From contig NZ_CP034451.1 in assembly GCF_003952525.1 (NCBI RefSeq), positions 1,550,001 through 1,614,000 on the forward strand: a stretch of DNA of 64,000 bases. The letters run 5' to 3'. The notes below the pieces were generated by a model. The model saw only the letters and a list, made by a program, of their open reading frames with translations, was not told the origin of the DNA and did no database searches. Positions 1 through 8,112 of this stretch are shown one piece after another. Both the position numbers and the translations under genes were made by a program. Position 1 is the first letter of the stretch. The number at the start of each line of letters is the position of its first letter. The stretch is from Mesorhizobium sp. M3A.F.Ca.ET.080.04.2.1 (GTDB lineage Bacteria; Pseudomonadota; Alphaproteobacteria; Rhizobiales; Rhizobiaceae).

Positions 1-32
1 ACAATGGAAGTGGAAGGAGGCCTCCGGCGTTC

Positions 33-374
33 CTACAGCTCCGGCACCCGCTGATAGTTGGCGATGTCGGCCTTGACGCCGAGGCGGGCGATGGTTTCCT
101 GGGGGCTGAACGCGACGCGCTCATGCGCCGCCTTGACGATCGGCACCACCTTGTCGATGGCCGCCTGGCTTTCCCATTCGACCATGGTGACGATGTTGAA
201 TTCGCCCGGGCCGGAGAACTGCTCGAGCAGGAAATCCTGTACGAAGCCCTCCTGCCGGCGCAGCAATTCATGGGTCATCCTGACTTTACCGAGGATCTCG
301 TCGCGCGCTTCCGCCGGGACGACGAATTTGTCGACCCGGAAGACGCTGCCATTGTGGTGATTTTCATTGCTCAT
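33..374 (-). CDS. Antibiotic biosynthesis monooxygenase (ABM) domain protein
   Basis: A 113-residue protein that reads as a single ABM-type ferredoxin-like fold, the small dimeric alpha/beta domain found in quinol or heme-related monooxygenases and in many uncharacterised stress proteins. The central segment HELLRRQEGFVQDFLLEQ followed by the strand FNIVTMVEWES is typical of the family. The ATG at 374 is chosen because a GGAGA ribosome-binding site lies about nine bases upstream and because the reading frame further upstream runs into a GC-rich intergenic repeat. No substrate can be inferred. It stands alone, tail-to-tail with nothing and separated from the exporter operon by a repeat pair. 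Confidence 0.75.
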   Translation of the reverse strand: MSNENHHNGSVFRVDKFVVPAEARDEILGKVRMTHELLRRQEGFVQDFLLEQFSGPGEFNIVTMVEWESQAAIDKVVPIVKAAHERVAFSPQETIARLGVKADIANYQRVPEL

Positions 375-487
375 TTCGACCTGTCTCCGTTCTTGGAAGG
401 TTGCTTGGCAGGAGGCTCGGAGACGGTTTGCAATCTCAAGGTAGGTTGAGGTCAAGGGGATTTTTGGCGCCGGTGATCGACGCTGCT

Positions 488-692
488 GATCTCCCCCCTT
501 GTGGGGCCTTGTGGAGGAGATGTCCGGCAGGACAGAGAGGGGCGCGAAGGAACGCGGCCTTTCTGATTTCACCTAAGACGAACCGCGAGCCTGCAGATAT
601 TTGCAGGTCTGCAAAGCGTTGACAGGTCAGCGGGACAGCGCCCCCCCTCTGCCCTGCCGGGCATCTCCCCCACGAGGGGGGAGATTAGCCAA
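488..692. repeat. Mosaic palindromic repeat, inverted pair (copy 1)
   Basis: Two GC-rich arms in opposite orientation (about 488-547 and 638-692), each carrying the core CTCCCCC...GGGGGAGATG and the tail TCCGGCAGGACAGAGGGG. The left arm is degenerate and contains a short internal duplication. The right arm runs over the stop codon (685-687) of the ABC exporter gene. The same element recurs at 22.7, 25.7, 31.5 and 62.7 kb. Together with flanking unique bases it accounts for the roughly 310-base gap between 375 and 684; no gene was seen there. Confidence 0.85.
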
Positions 693-2568
693 CCTCCGAA
701 GTCCGGCGCCGCACGATCACCCCAAGCTCATCTGCCTCACGCGCAATGCGCAGGCGCTCCTCGGCCTCGGTCGCTTCGCGCTGGCGGTCCCACATCGAGG
801 CATAGAGGCCCTTCTTGCGCAACAGCGCCGCATGGGTGCCGCGCTCGGCGATCTGGCCGTCCTTCAGCACGATGATCTCGTCGGCAGAGATCACCGTCGA
901 CAGCCGATGCGCGATCACGATGGTGGTGCGGCCCTTGCTGACGAGGTCGAGCGCGGCCTGGATCTCCTGCTCGGTCTGGGTGTCGAGCGCCGAGGTCGCC
1001 TCGTCGAGCATCAGGATCGGCGGCGCCTTGAGGATGGTGCGGGCGATCGCGACGCGCTGCTTCTCGCCGCCGGACAGTTTCAGCCCGCGCTCGCCGACCA
1101 TGGCGCGGTAGCCATCGGGCAGCTTCTCGATGAACTGGCCTATCTGGGCAAGCTCGGCGGCCTGGCGCACCTCCTTCTCGCTGGCGCCGACGCGGCCGTA
1201 GCGAATGTTGTAGGCGATGGTGTCGTTGAACAGCACGGTGTCCTGCGGCACCATGCCGAGCACGGCGCGCAGGCTCTCCTGGGTGACGTCGCGGACATCC
1301 TGGCCGTCGATCAGCACCTGGCCAGCCTGGACATCGTAGAAGCGGAACAGCAGCCGCGAGATGGTCGACTTGCCGGCACCCGACGGGCCAACGATCGCCA
1401 CCGTCTTGCCGGCCGGCACCTCGAAGGAGATGCCTTTCAGGATCTTGCGGTTCCGGTCGTAGGAGAAATGCACGTCGCGGAACTCGACCTTGCCGGGGCC
1501 GACGGCCAAAGGCTTGGCGTCGGGCTTGTCGACGATCTCCTGGGGAACGTCGAGCAGGTCGAACATATGCTCGATGTCGGTCAGCCCCTGCCGGATCTCG
1601 CGGTAGATGAAGCCGATGAAGTTGAGCGGCACGGAAAGCTGCATCAGCATGGCGTTGATGAAGACGAAATCGCCGACGCTCTGCGTGCCCGCCTGCACCT
1701 CCAGCGCCGACATGCACATGACGATGACGGTGCCCAGCCCGAAGATGACGCCCTGGCCGAAGTTCAGCCAGCCGAGCGAGGTCCAGGTCCTGGTGGCGGC
1801 GCTCTCGTAGCGGGCCATCGAGCGGTCGAAGCGCTCGGCCTCCATGCGCTCGTTGGTGAAATACTTGACCGTCTCGAAATTGAGCAGCGAGTCGATCGCC
1901 TTGGTGTTGGCGTCGGTGTCGCTGTCGTTCATGTCGCGGCGGATCGAGATGCGCCAGTCGCTGGCCTTGACCGTGAACCAGACATAAATCCAGACGGTGA
2001 TTGCGACCACCGCCACATATTTCCAGCCATAGGTGAAGGCGAAGATGCCGGCCGTCAGCGCGAATTCGAGAATGGTCGGCGCCGTGTTCAGCATGACGAA
2101 GCGCACGATCGTCTCGATGCCCTTGGTGCCGCGCTCGATGATGCGCGACAGGCCGCCGGTGCGGCGCTCGAGATGGAAACGCAGCGACAACTGGTGCATG
2201 TGGACGAAGGTGCGGAAGGCGAGCTGGCGCACCGCATACTGGCCGACGCGGGCAAACAGCGCATCGCGCAACTGGTTGAAGCCGAGCTGCAGCAGCCTCA
2301 GCATATTGTAGGCGATGACCAGCATGACCGGCGCGAGCAGAAAGGCGGGCAGCGGCGGCGGCGTCTTCGCGGCGTGGGCGAGCGCGTCGGTCGCCCATTT
2401 GAAGAAATACGGGCCGGCGACCAGGGTCACCTTGGCAACGACCAAAAGTAGCGTCGCCCAGGTGACGCGGGCCCTCAGGTCGGCGCGCTCGGCCGGCCAC
2501 ATATAGGGCCACAGATTGCGCAGGGTCGTGAGGGTGCCGGATTCGGCGGAAACGGTCTTTTCGGCCAC
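685..2568 (-). CDS. Atm1/ABCB7-type ABC exporter (fused permease and ATPase)
   Basis: A half-transporter of about 627 residues: an N-terminal six-helix type IV exporter domain (roughly residues 30-330) followed by an ATPase domain with Walker A GPSGAGKST (near residue 393), signature LSGGEKQ (near 498), Walker B LMLDEATSALD (near 519) and an H-loop IAHRLST. The sequence resembles Atm1-like exporters, which move glutathione-bound metals or glutathione polysulfides out of the cytosol. The GTG at 2568 is preferred because it begins 25 bases after the ArsR stop and has AAAAGGCAAG upstream; an ATG-like start at 2673 would overlap arsR by 80 bases. The ArsR gene immediately upstream suggests metal or thiol-reactive induction. 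Substrate is inferred only. Confidence 0.88.
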   Translation of the reverse strand: MAEKTVSAESGTLTTLRNLWPYMWPAERADLRARVTWATLLLVVAKVTLVAGPYFFKWATDALAHAAKTPPPLPAFLLAPVMLVIAYNMLRLLQLGFNQLRDALFARVGQYAVRQLAFRTFVHMHQLSLRFHLERRTGGLSRIIERGTKGIETIVRFVMLNTAPTILEFALTAGIFAFTYGWKYVAVVAITVWIYVWFTVKASDWRISIRRDMNDSDTDANTKAIDSLLNFETVKYFTNERMEAERFDRSMARYESAATRTWTSLGWLNFGQGVIFGLGTVIVMCMSALEVQAGTQSVGDFVFINAMLMQLSVPLNFIGFIYREIRQGLTDIEHMFDLLDVPQEIVDKPDAKPLAVGPGKVEFRDVHFSYDRNRKILKGISFEVPAGKTVAIVGPSGAGKSTISRLLFRFYDVQAGQVLIDGQDVRDVTQESLRAVLGMVPQDTVLFNDTIAYNIRYGRVGASEKEVRQAAELAQIGQFIEKLPDGYRAMVGERGLKLSGGEKQRVAIARTILKAPPILMLDEATSALDTQTEQEIQAALDLVSKGRTTIVIAHRLSTVISADEIIVLKDGQIAERGTHAALLRKKGLYASMWDRQREATEAEERLRIAREADELGVIVRRRTSEVG

Positions 2569-2593
2569 TTTTCTTGCCTTTTGGGTGAGAGGG

Positions 2594-2914
2594 TCAGCGG
2601 CTGGAGCAGCAGGCGTTGACGAGTTGGTCGAGCGCGGCGGACACACCGGCGAGCGCGGCATGATCGACCGCATAACGCGAGCGCTGGCGATCGGCCTCGA
2701 ACCGGACGAGCCCGGCCTCGACCAGGATCTTCAGATGTTGCGAAACCGTCGACTGGGCGAGATCGAGATGATCGACCACCTCGCGGCAAGAGCAGCAGCG
2801 GCTGGCCGAAAGATGCTTCAGGATCTCAATGCGCGCCGGGTGCGCCAGCGCGGCAAAACGTAGAGCGATGGCACGGCTGTCGGGAGCGCGGCTTTCGGAA
2901 AGGGAGTCTGTCAT
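2594..2914 (-). CDS. ArsR-family thiol/metal-responsive repressor
   Basis: A 106-residue winged-helix repressor. The recognition region SQHLKILVEAGLVRFE is characteristic of the ArsR/SmtB family. The motif SRCCSCREV lies where arsenic- and cadmium-sensing members carry their CxC ligand pair, and the protein ends with a further CC pair, so thiol coordination of a soft metal is likely. The start codon is fixed: an in-frame TGA lies six bases upstream of the ATG at 2914, there is no Shine-Dalgarno sequence, and the ATG sits inside a perfect palindrome. It is the first gene of an operon with the Atm1-type exporter. The inducer cannot be named from sequence. Confidence 0.87.
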   Translation of the reverse strand: MTDSLSESRAPDSRAIALRFAALAHPARIEILKHLSASRCCSCREVVDHLDLAQSTVSQHLKILVEAGLVRFEADRQRSRYAVDHAALAGVSAALDQLVNACCSSR

Positions 2915-2952
2915 CGTTCATCGTCGATAGACGATGAACGATGACAAGGCAA
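2910..2952 (-). promoter_or_regulatory. arsR promoter and operator palindrome overlapping the start codon
   Basis: Positions 2910-2925 and 2930-2945 form a perfect 16-bp inverted repeat with a GATA spacer. On the minus strand a TTGCCT hexamer (2947-2952) is followed, after 17 bases, by TATCGA (2924-2929), a plausible -35/-10 pair. Only nine bases separate the -10 from the ATG, so the transcript should be leaderless or nearly so. A repressor bound to the palindrome would cover the spacer, the -10 and the start codon, which fits autorepression by ArsR. Confidence 0.75.
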
Positions 2953-2974
2953 GCTGGGCGGATGGCTAGCTGAT

Positions 2975-4453
2975 CTATTCGGCCTTCGCAGGCGGCGTGG
3001 TCATCTGGTCGCCCATGGCCTTCATGTCGGCCGGCTCGCCTTCTTTCGACTTGCCGGGCACCTTGAAGACCTGGCCGGGCCAGATGCGGTCGGGATTGCG
3101 GATCTGGTCCTGGTTGGCGAGATAGATGGTCGAGTAGCGCACGCCATGGCCGTAGACTCGCCGCGAGATGCGCCACAGCGTGTCGTTGCGGCGAATGATG
3201 ACGGAGCCATCGGCATGTTCGAGCTTGGGCGCGACGGTTTCGGCCGCGCCGTCCGACGGCGCCGCTTCCGCGACTTTGGCCGCAGGTGCCTCACCCGTTG
3301 CAGGTGCTGCCGGTTTCGTCGCGGCCGGCTTGTTCTCGCCCGGGGCGACGGCGGCGACCGACTCGCCGGGCTCCCGTTCGAACGGCACGGCGGCGCGGGA
3401 GACGACCTTCACGCCGTCCTCGGCCAGGCCGTCGACATGGATGGTGTGGCTGCCAACCGGAATGTCGCGCGCCGCCTCGATGAGGAAGTGACCGTCAGGC
3501 GAGGTCTTGGCTTCGCCGAGGAGCAGTTCGTCGGCATAGGCGCGCACCTTGCGGCCAGGATCGGCCGTGCCGGCGACGAAGATCTTCTTGCCGTCGATCT
3601 CGACCGCCTCGACGACGATCTTGGGTTCGCCAGCGGCGGGTGCCGGCGTCGCGGGCGCAGCAGCCTGATCGGTAGTGGCCGGGGCGGTCGCCGGTACCGT
3701 CGTCATCGCGGATGAGCCGGCAGCCGGCGCCTGCGCCGCCGGAGCGGCGGCCTGATCGGTGGCGGCCGGTGCGGCGGCGTTGGCTTGCGGCCGCGGAACG
3801 GTGATCAGTTCCGACGGCTTGCCCGGCTCCTCGACCATGGCCAACACCTGGCCGGTAGGACTCTGCGGGACGGATACGACAGCGGTCTGCGCCGATTGGG
3901 TGGCGACACCGCCCGCCGTCGAACGCAGCGACAGCGTATAGTCGCCGGGCTTGAGCGGGTCGTCGAGCACGATGGCAAAGGCGCCGTCCGGACCGGCATC
4001 GGTCGAGCCGAGCACCTTGGGCGCGCTGAGGATCTCGACTTTCGAATTCGGCGCCGCATTGCCGGCAACGACGATTGAGCCATTGCCTTCGACGCGCACG
4101 ACGTCGAAGGTCGGCGGCGTCGGGCCGGCGGCAGCGGGCGCTTGAGCGGCAGGTGCGGTGCCGGCTGGAGCCGTCCCGGCAGGGGCAGCCGGTGCCATCG
4201 CGTTGTTCTTGTTCGCCGGCGCCATCGTATTGCTGGCCGGCGCCATCGCGTCGGCTGGAGGCTGCGGCAGGCGTCCCTCGGTGGTCGTGCCGGCGGATCC
4301 GGCCGGTTTGGTTTCTCCTTGCGGGAGGGCGGCGATCTCCGCGGGTTTTTGCTTGATGTAGGAATCGAGCGCGCCCGAGCCATAGGCGACAGCCGCGACG
4401 ACGGCAACGCCGCCCGCCGCGAACAAAAACGCCTTGGAAGGATTGATAGCCAT
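2975..4453 (-). CDS. LysM-domain envelope protein with Ala/Pro-rich linkers
   Basis: A 492-residue protein with one hydrophobic segment near the N-terminus (about residues 6-26), so either an uncleaved anchor or a signal sequence. Two Ig-like modules follow, each with the pattern of a value/strand region and a PDG turn (AGPDGAFAIV and SPDGHFLIE). They are joined by long Ala/Pro-rich linkers. A LysM domain sits at the C-terminus (about 416-465; NDTLWRISRRVYGHG and WPGQVFKVPG), which binds peptidoglycan. The ATG at 4453 is preferred over a GTG at 4477 because AAGGGGG precedes it. Function: probably envelope or peptidoglycan associated; role unknown. Confidence 0.85.
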   Translation of the reverse strand: MAINPSKAFLFAAGGVAVVAAVAYGSGALDSYIKQKPAEIAALPQGETKPAGSAGTTTEGRLPQPPADAMAPASNTMAPANKNNAMAPAAPAGTAPAGTAPAAQAPAAAGPTPPTFDVVRVEGNGSIVVAGNAAPNSKVEILSAPKVLGSTDAGPDGAFAIVLDDPLKPGDYTLSLRSTAGGVATQSAQTAVVSVPQSPTGQVLAMVEEPGKPSELITVPRPQANAAAPAATDQAAAPAAQAPAAGSSAMTTVPATAPATTDQAAAPATPAPAAGEPKIVVEAVEIDGKKIFVAGTADPGRKVRAYADELLLGEAKTSPDGHFLIEAARDIPVGSHTIHVDGLAEDGVKVVSRAAVPFEREPGESVAAVAPGENKPAATKPAAPATGEAPAAKVAEAAPSDGAAETVAPKLEHADGSVIIRRNDTLWRISRRVYGHGVRYSTIYLANQDQIRNPDRIWPGQVFKVPGKSKEGEPADMKAMGDQMTTPPAKAE

Positions 4454-4570
4454 ATTCTTTTCTGCCCCCTTAGCCACCTAACGCCGGTCTAGCGTGTTTT
4501 CCTTGGTGCTACAAGAAAAAGCCCGTCATGGGCTTGACCGCGCCAACCGTCCCCATCACCAATCATCGAC

Positions 4571-5182
4571 ATGAACACGATTCGATCCGTCTGTGTCTAT
4601 TGCGGTTCGTCTCCGGGCCGCGACACGGCCTATATCAAGGCCGGGCACCTGCTCGGCCGCTCGCTGGCGAAATCCGGCCTGCGCCTGATCTATGGCGGCG
4701 GCACCAAGGGCATCATGGGCGCTGTCGCCGAAGGGGCGCTCAAGGCCGGCGGCAAGGTGACCGGCATCATCCCGCGCTTCCTGATCAACCGGGAGGCGAC
4801 GGAGACCGCCCTCGACAAGCTCGACGAGCTGCTGATCACCGACAATATGCACGAGCGCAAGCACAGGATGTTCGAAAAATCCGACGCCTTTGTGGCGCTG
4901 CCCGGCGGCATCGGCACGGTCGAGGAGATCGTCGAGATCATGACCTGGGCGCAGCTCGGCCATCACCGCAAGCCGATCGTGTTCGCCAACATCAAGGGCT
5001 TCTGGGATCCGATGCTGTCGCTCATCGAGCACATGGCGGAGGAGGGCTTCATCCACACGGCGCACCGGGTGAAGCCGCTGGTGGTCAGCGACCCCGAAGC
5101 CATCGTCGCCGCCATCATGGTGGCAGGGTCGTCGGTAGATGCACCGACGGAAGGCGTGCAATCGGTGATAGACAAGATGTAG
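4571..5182 (+). CDS. LOG-family nucleoside 5'-monophosphate phosphoribohydrolase
   Basis: A 203-residue Rossmann-fold protein of the TIGR00730/LOG family, which releases the base from nucleoside 5'-monophosphates (cytokinin ribotides in plants, AMP and other nucleotides in bacteria). The diagnostic catalytic motif PGGIGTVEE is present near residue 115, and GGGTKGIMG lies near residue 40. Length is normal for the family. The ATG at 4571 is the first start matching family length, although its ribosome-binding site is weak. It faces the TIM-barrel gene tail to tail across a short-repeat hairpin. Whether it makes cytokinin in a plant-associated host is inference. Confidence 0.9.
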   Translation: MNTIRSVCVYCGSSPGRDTAYIKAGHLLGRSLAKSGLRLIYGGGTKGIMGAVAEGALKAGGKVTGIIPRFLINREATETALDKLDELLITDNMHERKHRMFEKSDAFVALPGGIGTVEEIVEIMTWAQLGHHRKPIVFANIKGFWDPMLSLIEHMAEEGFIHTAHRVKPLVVSDPEAIVAAIMVAGSSVDAPTEGVQSVIDKM

Positions 5183-5187
5183 GTTTA

Positions 5188-5282
5188 GGGGAGTAAGGGA
5201 GTAGGGGAATAAGGAATATGCAGTGCCCGGCAGCCGATGAGGCGCCTCCCTACTCCCCTACTCCCCTACTCCCCTACTCCCC
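5188..5282. repeat. 8-bp tandem array facing inverted degenerate copies
   Basis: Four exact copies of TACTCCCC occupy 5251-5282. Upstream, 5188-5211 holds three copies of its reverse complement (GGGGAGTA, AGGGAGTA, GGGGAATA). The two arms can fold into a long hairpin between two convergent genes, so a bidirectional terminator is plausible. The stop codon of the minus-strand gene (5274-5276) lies inside the array. Confidence 0.8.
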
Positions 5283-6215
5283 TAAATTGATGGCCACGTT
5301 GCGCAGCAGGGCGACGGATTTGCGCATGCCCTCCATGGGCGAAAGCATCATGTCCTCATGCTCGATGGACAGCACGTCGTCGTAGCCGACCTGCTTCAGG
5401 ACGGTGCAGAACTGTCGCCACCAGGTCTCGCCGTGGCCATAGCCCAATGTGATGTAGTTCCAAGCCCGCTCCGCGTAGAGGTTCGTCGGACGCGCATCGA
5501 GCACGCCGTCGATGCCGGCCGGGATCGGTTCGACGCGCGTGTCCTTGGCATGGACGTAGTAGATCGCGGAGCCCAGGCTGCGGACGGCGGCGATGGGGTC
5601 GGCACCCATCCACATCGGGTGACTTGGGTCGTAGTTCGCACCGACCGTCTCGCCGACGGCCTCGCGCAGTCTAAACAGCGTATGGACATTGTAGACTGCC
5701 TGATGCCCGTGCAGTTCCAGGCAGAGCTTGCTGATGCCGAGATTGTTCGAAAACTTCACCAGATCGCGCCAGTAGGGAATGATGCATTCGTCCCACTGGT
5801 AGCGCTGGATCTCGGCGCATTCGGGCGGCCAGTCGGTGACGATCCAATTCGGGTTGGCATCGCCGGGTCCGCCCGGCAGGCCCGACATCATCACCACGCG
5901 GTCGATGCCCATCAGGCTCGCCAGCCGGATCGTGTCCTCGGTCACCTGGCGATGCTTCTTGCCTTGCGGTCCCGGATGCAGCGGATTGCCGGAACAGTTG
6001 AGCGCCGCGATGGTCAGCCCGCGAGCGCTGACCTTGGCTGCGAACTCGGTGCGCGCGGCCGCACTCTCCAGCATCGCGGCGAGATCGATGTGCGGCGCCG
6101 ACGACCAGTTGCCGCAGGCGAATTCAAGCGTCTCCAGGCCAAGCTCGGCTGAAGCGTTCAGCATCTCGTCGAAGGAAAGGTTTCCGAGGCTGTCGGTGAT
6201 CATGCCAATCTTCAT
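5274..6215 (-). CDS. Sugar phosphate isomerase/epimerase (xylose isomerase-like TIM barrel)
   Basis: A 313-residue protein of the AP endonuclease 2/xylose isomerase-like TIM-barrel superfamily, which isomerises, epimerises or dehydrates sugars and cyclitols using a divalent metal. Metal-ligand-like segments are visible: LCLELHGHQ, NYDPSHPMW, YYVHAKDTR and LSIEHED. The ATG at 6215 follows a GGAGG ribosome-binding site by seven bases. It is the last gene of the minus-strand cyclitol cluster, 38 bases after the Gfo/Idh gene. The family is broad, so the exact substrate is not readable; hydroxypyruvate isomerase or inosose-type chemistry are both possible. Confidence 0.85.
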   Translation of the reverse strand: MKIGMITDSLGNLSFDEMLNASAELGLETLEFACGNWSSAPHIDLAAMLESAAARTEFAAKVSARGLTIAALNCSGNPLHPGPQGKKHRQVTEDTIRLASLMGIDRVVMMSGLPGGPGDANPNWIVTDWPPECAEIQRYQWDECIIPYWRDLVKFSNNLGISKLCLELHGHQAVYNVHTLFRLREAVGETVGANYDPSHPMWMGADPIAAVRSLGSAIYYVHAKDTRVEPIPAGIDGVLDARPTNLYAERAWNYITLGYGHGETWWRQFCTVLKQVGYDDVLSIEHEDMMLSPMEGMRKSVALLRNVAINLGE

Positions 6216-6253
6216 GGAGCGTCCTCCGAATGACTTTGGTGGCAGTCGCCGGA

Positions 6254-7246
6254 TCAGAACCGCACAGGCTCGAACCGACCGGATCTGGCGGAGGCAAGCG
6301 CCGCCTCGCAAAGGATCATCGCCTTGCGGCCGTCGCTGGCGGTCACGTCGGGCGCCCTGCCCGCCTCGACGCACGCGATGAAATGGTCGATCTCGGCCGC
6401 GTAGGACTCCGCATAGCGCTCGACGAAGAAATAGTAGGGCCTGTCGCGCGATGTGCCGCTCGCGCCGGAGAACTCGACCGAGGTGGGCAGCCGGTTGCCG
6501 GCCCTCAGCATGCCATCGGGGCCATGCACCTCGATGCGCTGGTCGTAGCCATAGGCGGTCCTGACGCTGTTGTTGATGTGGCACTGGCGGCCGGACGCCG
6601 TGCGCAGGATGAACATCGCGGTGTCGTAGTCGCCCAGCTTGCCATATTGCGGCGCCACCAGCGAGGAGCCGGTCGCAAAGAGCTGCACCGGCTCCTCGCC
6701 GAGCAGGTTGCGCGCCATGTCGAAGTCGTGAATGGTCATCTCACGGAAAACGCCGCCGCCGCCGGCCAGCGCCTCCTCGGTTTCCGGCTCGGGGTCGCGG
6801 CTGGTGATGATGACCTGCTCGACGGTGCCGATCTCGCCGGCGACAAGCCGCTCCTTCAGCGCGCGAAAGCTCGGATCGAAACGGCGGTTGAAACCGATCT
6901 GGAACGGCACGCCCGCCTTGGCCACCGCGGCCAGGCATTCGTCGGTGCGCTTCAGGTCGAGGTCGATCGGCTTCTCGCAGAAGATCGCCTTGCCCTTCCC
7001 GGCCGCGGCGATTGCAAGCTCGGCATGCGTGCGGGTTGCCGAGGCGATGAACACCATCTTCACCGCCGGATCGTTCATGACGGCCTCGGTATCGGCGATC
7101 TCGGCGCCGGTCATGGCGGCGATCTTGGCCGCGGCTTGCGGATTGGGATCGACGATGTAGCGCAGCCGCACCTTCGGGTGACGCGCCAGGTTGCCGGCAT
7201 GCACACGGCCGATCAGTCCCACTCCGAACAGACAAACATCCATCAT
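6254..7246 (-). CDS. Gfo/Idh/MocA-family oxidoreductase, inositol 2-dehydrogenase-like
   Basis: A 330-residue NAD(P)-dependent dehydrogenase. The N-terminal Rossmann fold starts VCLFGVGLIGRVHAGNL, and the EKPIDLD motif contains the family's catalytic lysine. The middle segment (QIGFNRRFDPSF) and the C-terminal alpha/beta substrate domain resemble inositol 2-dehydrogenases (IolG), which oxidise myo-inositol to the 2-inosose that IolE dehydrates. An IolE-like gene lies in the same cluster, so a cyclitol substrate is likely, though the family also handles sugars. The first two codons are both ATG (7246 or 7243). It is 47 bases downstream of the ABC permease gene. Confidence 0.87.
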   Translation of the reverse strand: MMDVCLFGVGLIGRVHAGNLARHPKVRLRYIVDPNPQAAAKIAAMTGAEIADTEAVMNDPAVKMVFIASATRTHAELAIAAAGKGKAIFCEKPIDLDLKRTDECLAAVAKAGVPFQIGFNRRFDPSFRALKERLVAGEIGTVEQVIITSRDPEPETEEALAGGGGVFREMTIHDFDMARNLLGEEPVQLFATGSSLVAPQYGKLGDYDTAMFILRTASGRQCHINNSVRTAYGYDQRIEVHGPDGMLRAGNRLPTSVEFSGASGTSRDRPYYFFVERYAESYAAEIDHFIACVEAGRAPDVTASDGRKAMILCEAALASARSGRFEPVRF

Positions 7247-7293
7247 GCGTTCGACTTTCCTGTCGGGCCGTCCCGGACGGCGAACTCAACGTG

Positions 7294-8112
7294 TCACTTG
7301 ACTGCACCCATGGTGAGACCGCGCACCAGATGCCGTTGCACCAGCAGCGCGAAGAAGACGATCGGCAGCGCGCCGATGACGCCGGCCGCCGCCATCGAGG
7401 CCCAGTCGGTGTCGATGCGCCCGATCAGCGTCGCGGTGCCGCGCGGCATGGTCATCGCCCGCGGGGTCGCCGTCAGCGCCAGCGCGAAGAGGAATTCGTT
7501 GAAGGTGACCAGCACGGCGAAAATCGCTGTCGCGGCGAGCCCAGGTGCCGCCAGCGGCAGCGTGATGCGGCGGAAGGCGCCGAAGCGGGAATCGCCGTCG
7601 ACCATCGCGGCCTCCTCGAGATCGACCGGAATCTCGCGGAAGAAGCTCTCCATCATCCAGACGCAGAAGGTGACGTTGAAGGCGGTGTAGGTGACGATCA
7701 GGCCAAGCCAGGTGTCGAGGAGGCCGAGGCTCAGCATCAGGAGATAGACCGGGATCAAGATGACCACCGGCGGGATGATGCGCAGCGTCAGCAGGAACAG
7801 CCCGACCTTGCCCTCCATGGCCAGCGGCAATCGGAAGCGGGCGATCGCATAGGCCCCCATGGCGCCCGCCACCAGCGCGATCGCGACGGAGACAAAGGTC
7901 ACCACGAGCGAGTTTGTCAGGTAGGAGCCGAACTGCTTCTCGGTGAACAGCCTGACGTAATTTGCGAGCGTCGGCACATGCGGGTAAAGCGTGCCTTCCT
8001 GGGTGATCTCGCGGTTGGATTTCAGCGAGGTCGAGACGAGCCAGTAGATCGGCAGCAGCACAGTCGCCAGCACGAAAAGCGTCGTCAGGATGCGGGCCAG
8101 ACGGGTGCTCAT
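7294..8112 (-). CDS. Carbohydrate ABC transporter permease, MalG type (CUT1)
   Basis: A 272-residue inner-membrane permease with about six hydrophobic helices and the cytoplasmic EAA loop (EEAAMVDGDSRFGAFRRITL), which docks to the ATPase subunit. The N-terminus carries a transmembrane segment followed by a periplasmic NREITQEGTLYP stretch, as in MalG-type CUT1 permeases. The ATG overlaps the stop codon of the partner permease (ATGA), indicating translational coupling. It forms the membrane channel with the gene immediately upstream. Confidence 0.9.
   Translation of the reverse strand: MSTRLARILTTLFVLATVLLPIYWLVSTSLKSNREITQEGTLYPHVPTLANYVRLFTEKQFGSYLTNSLVVTFVSVAIALVAGAMGAYAIARFRLPLAMEGKVGLFLLTLRIIPPVVILIPVYLLMLSLGLLDTWLGLIVTYTAFNVTFCVWMMESFFREIPVDLEEAAMVDGDSRFGAFRRITLPLAAPGLAATAIFAVLVTFNEFLFALALTATPRAMTMPRGTATLIGRIDTDWASMAAAGVIGALPIVFFALLVQRHLVRGLTMGAVK

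Noticed and set aside
488..692. Inverted repeat ends of an insertion sequence
   Set aside because: The inverted arms enclose only about 90 bases and no transposase; the same pattern recurs at other loci as a palindromic repeat family.
601..2451. A long plus-strand open frame of about 616 codons opposite the ABC exporter
   Set aside because: It is antisense to a clear ABC transporter with intact motifs and has Arg/Asp/Gly-rich composition typical of shadow frames in GC-rich DNA.
2569..2673. A longer start for the Atm1-type exporter at 2673
   Set aside because: It would overlap arsR by 80 bases and adds Pro/Ser/Ala-rich text with no family similarity; the GTG at 2568 has better spacing.
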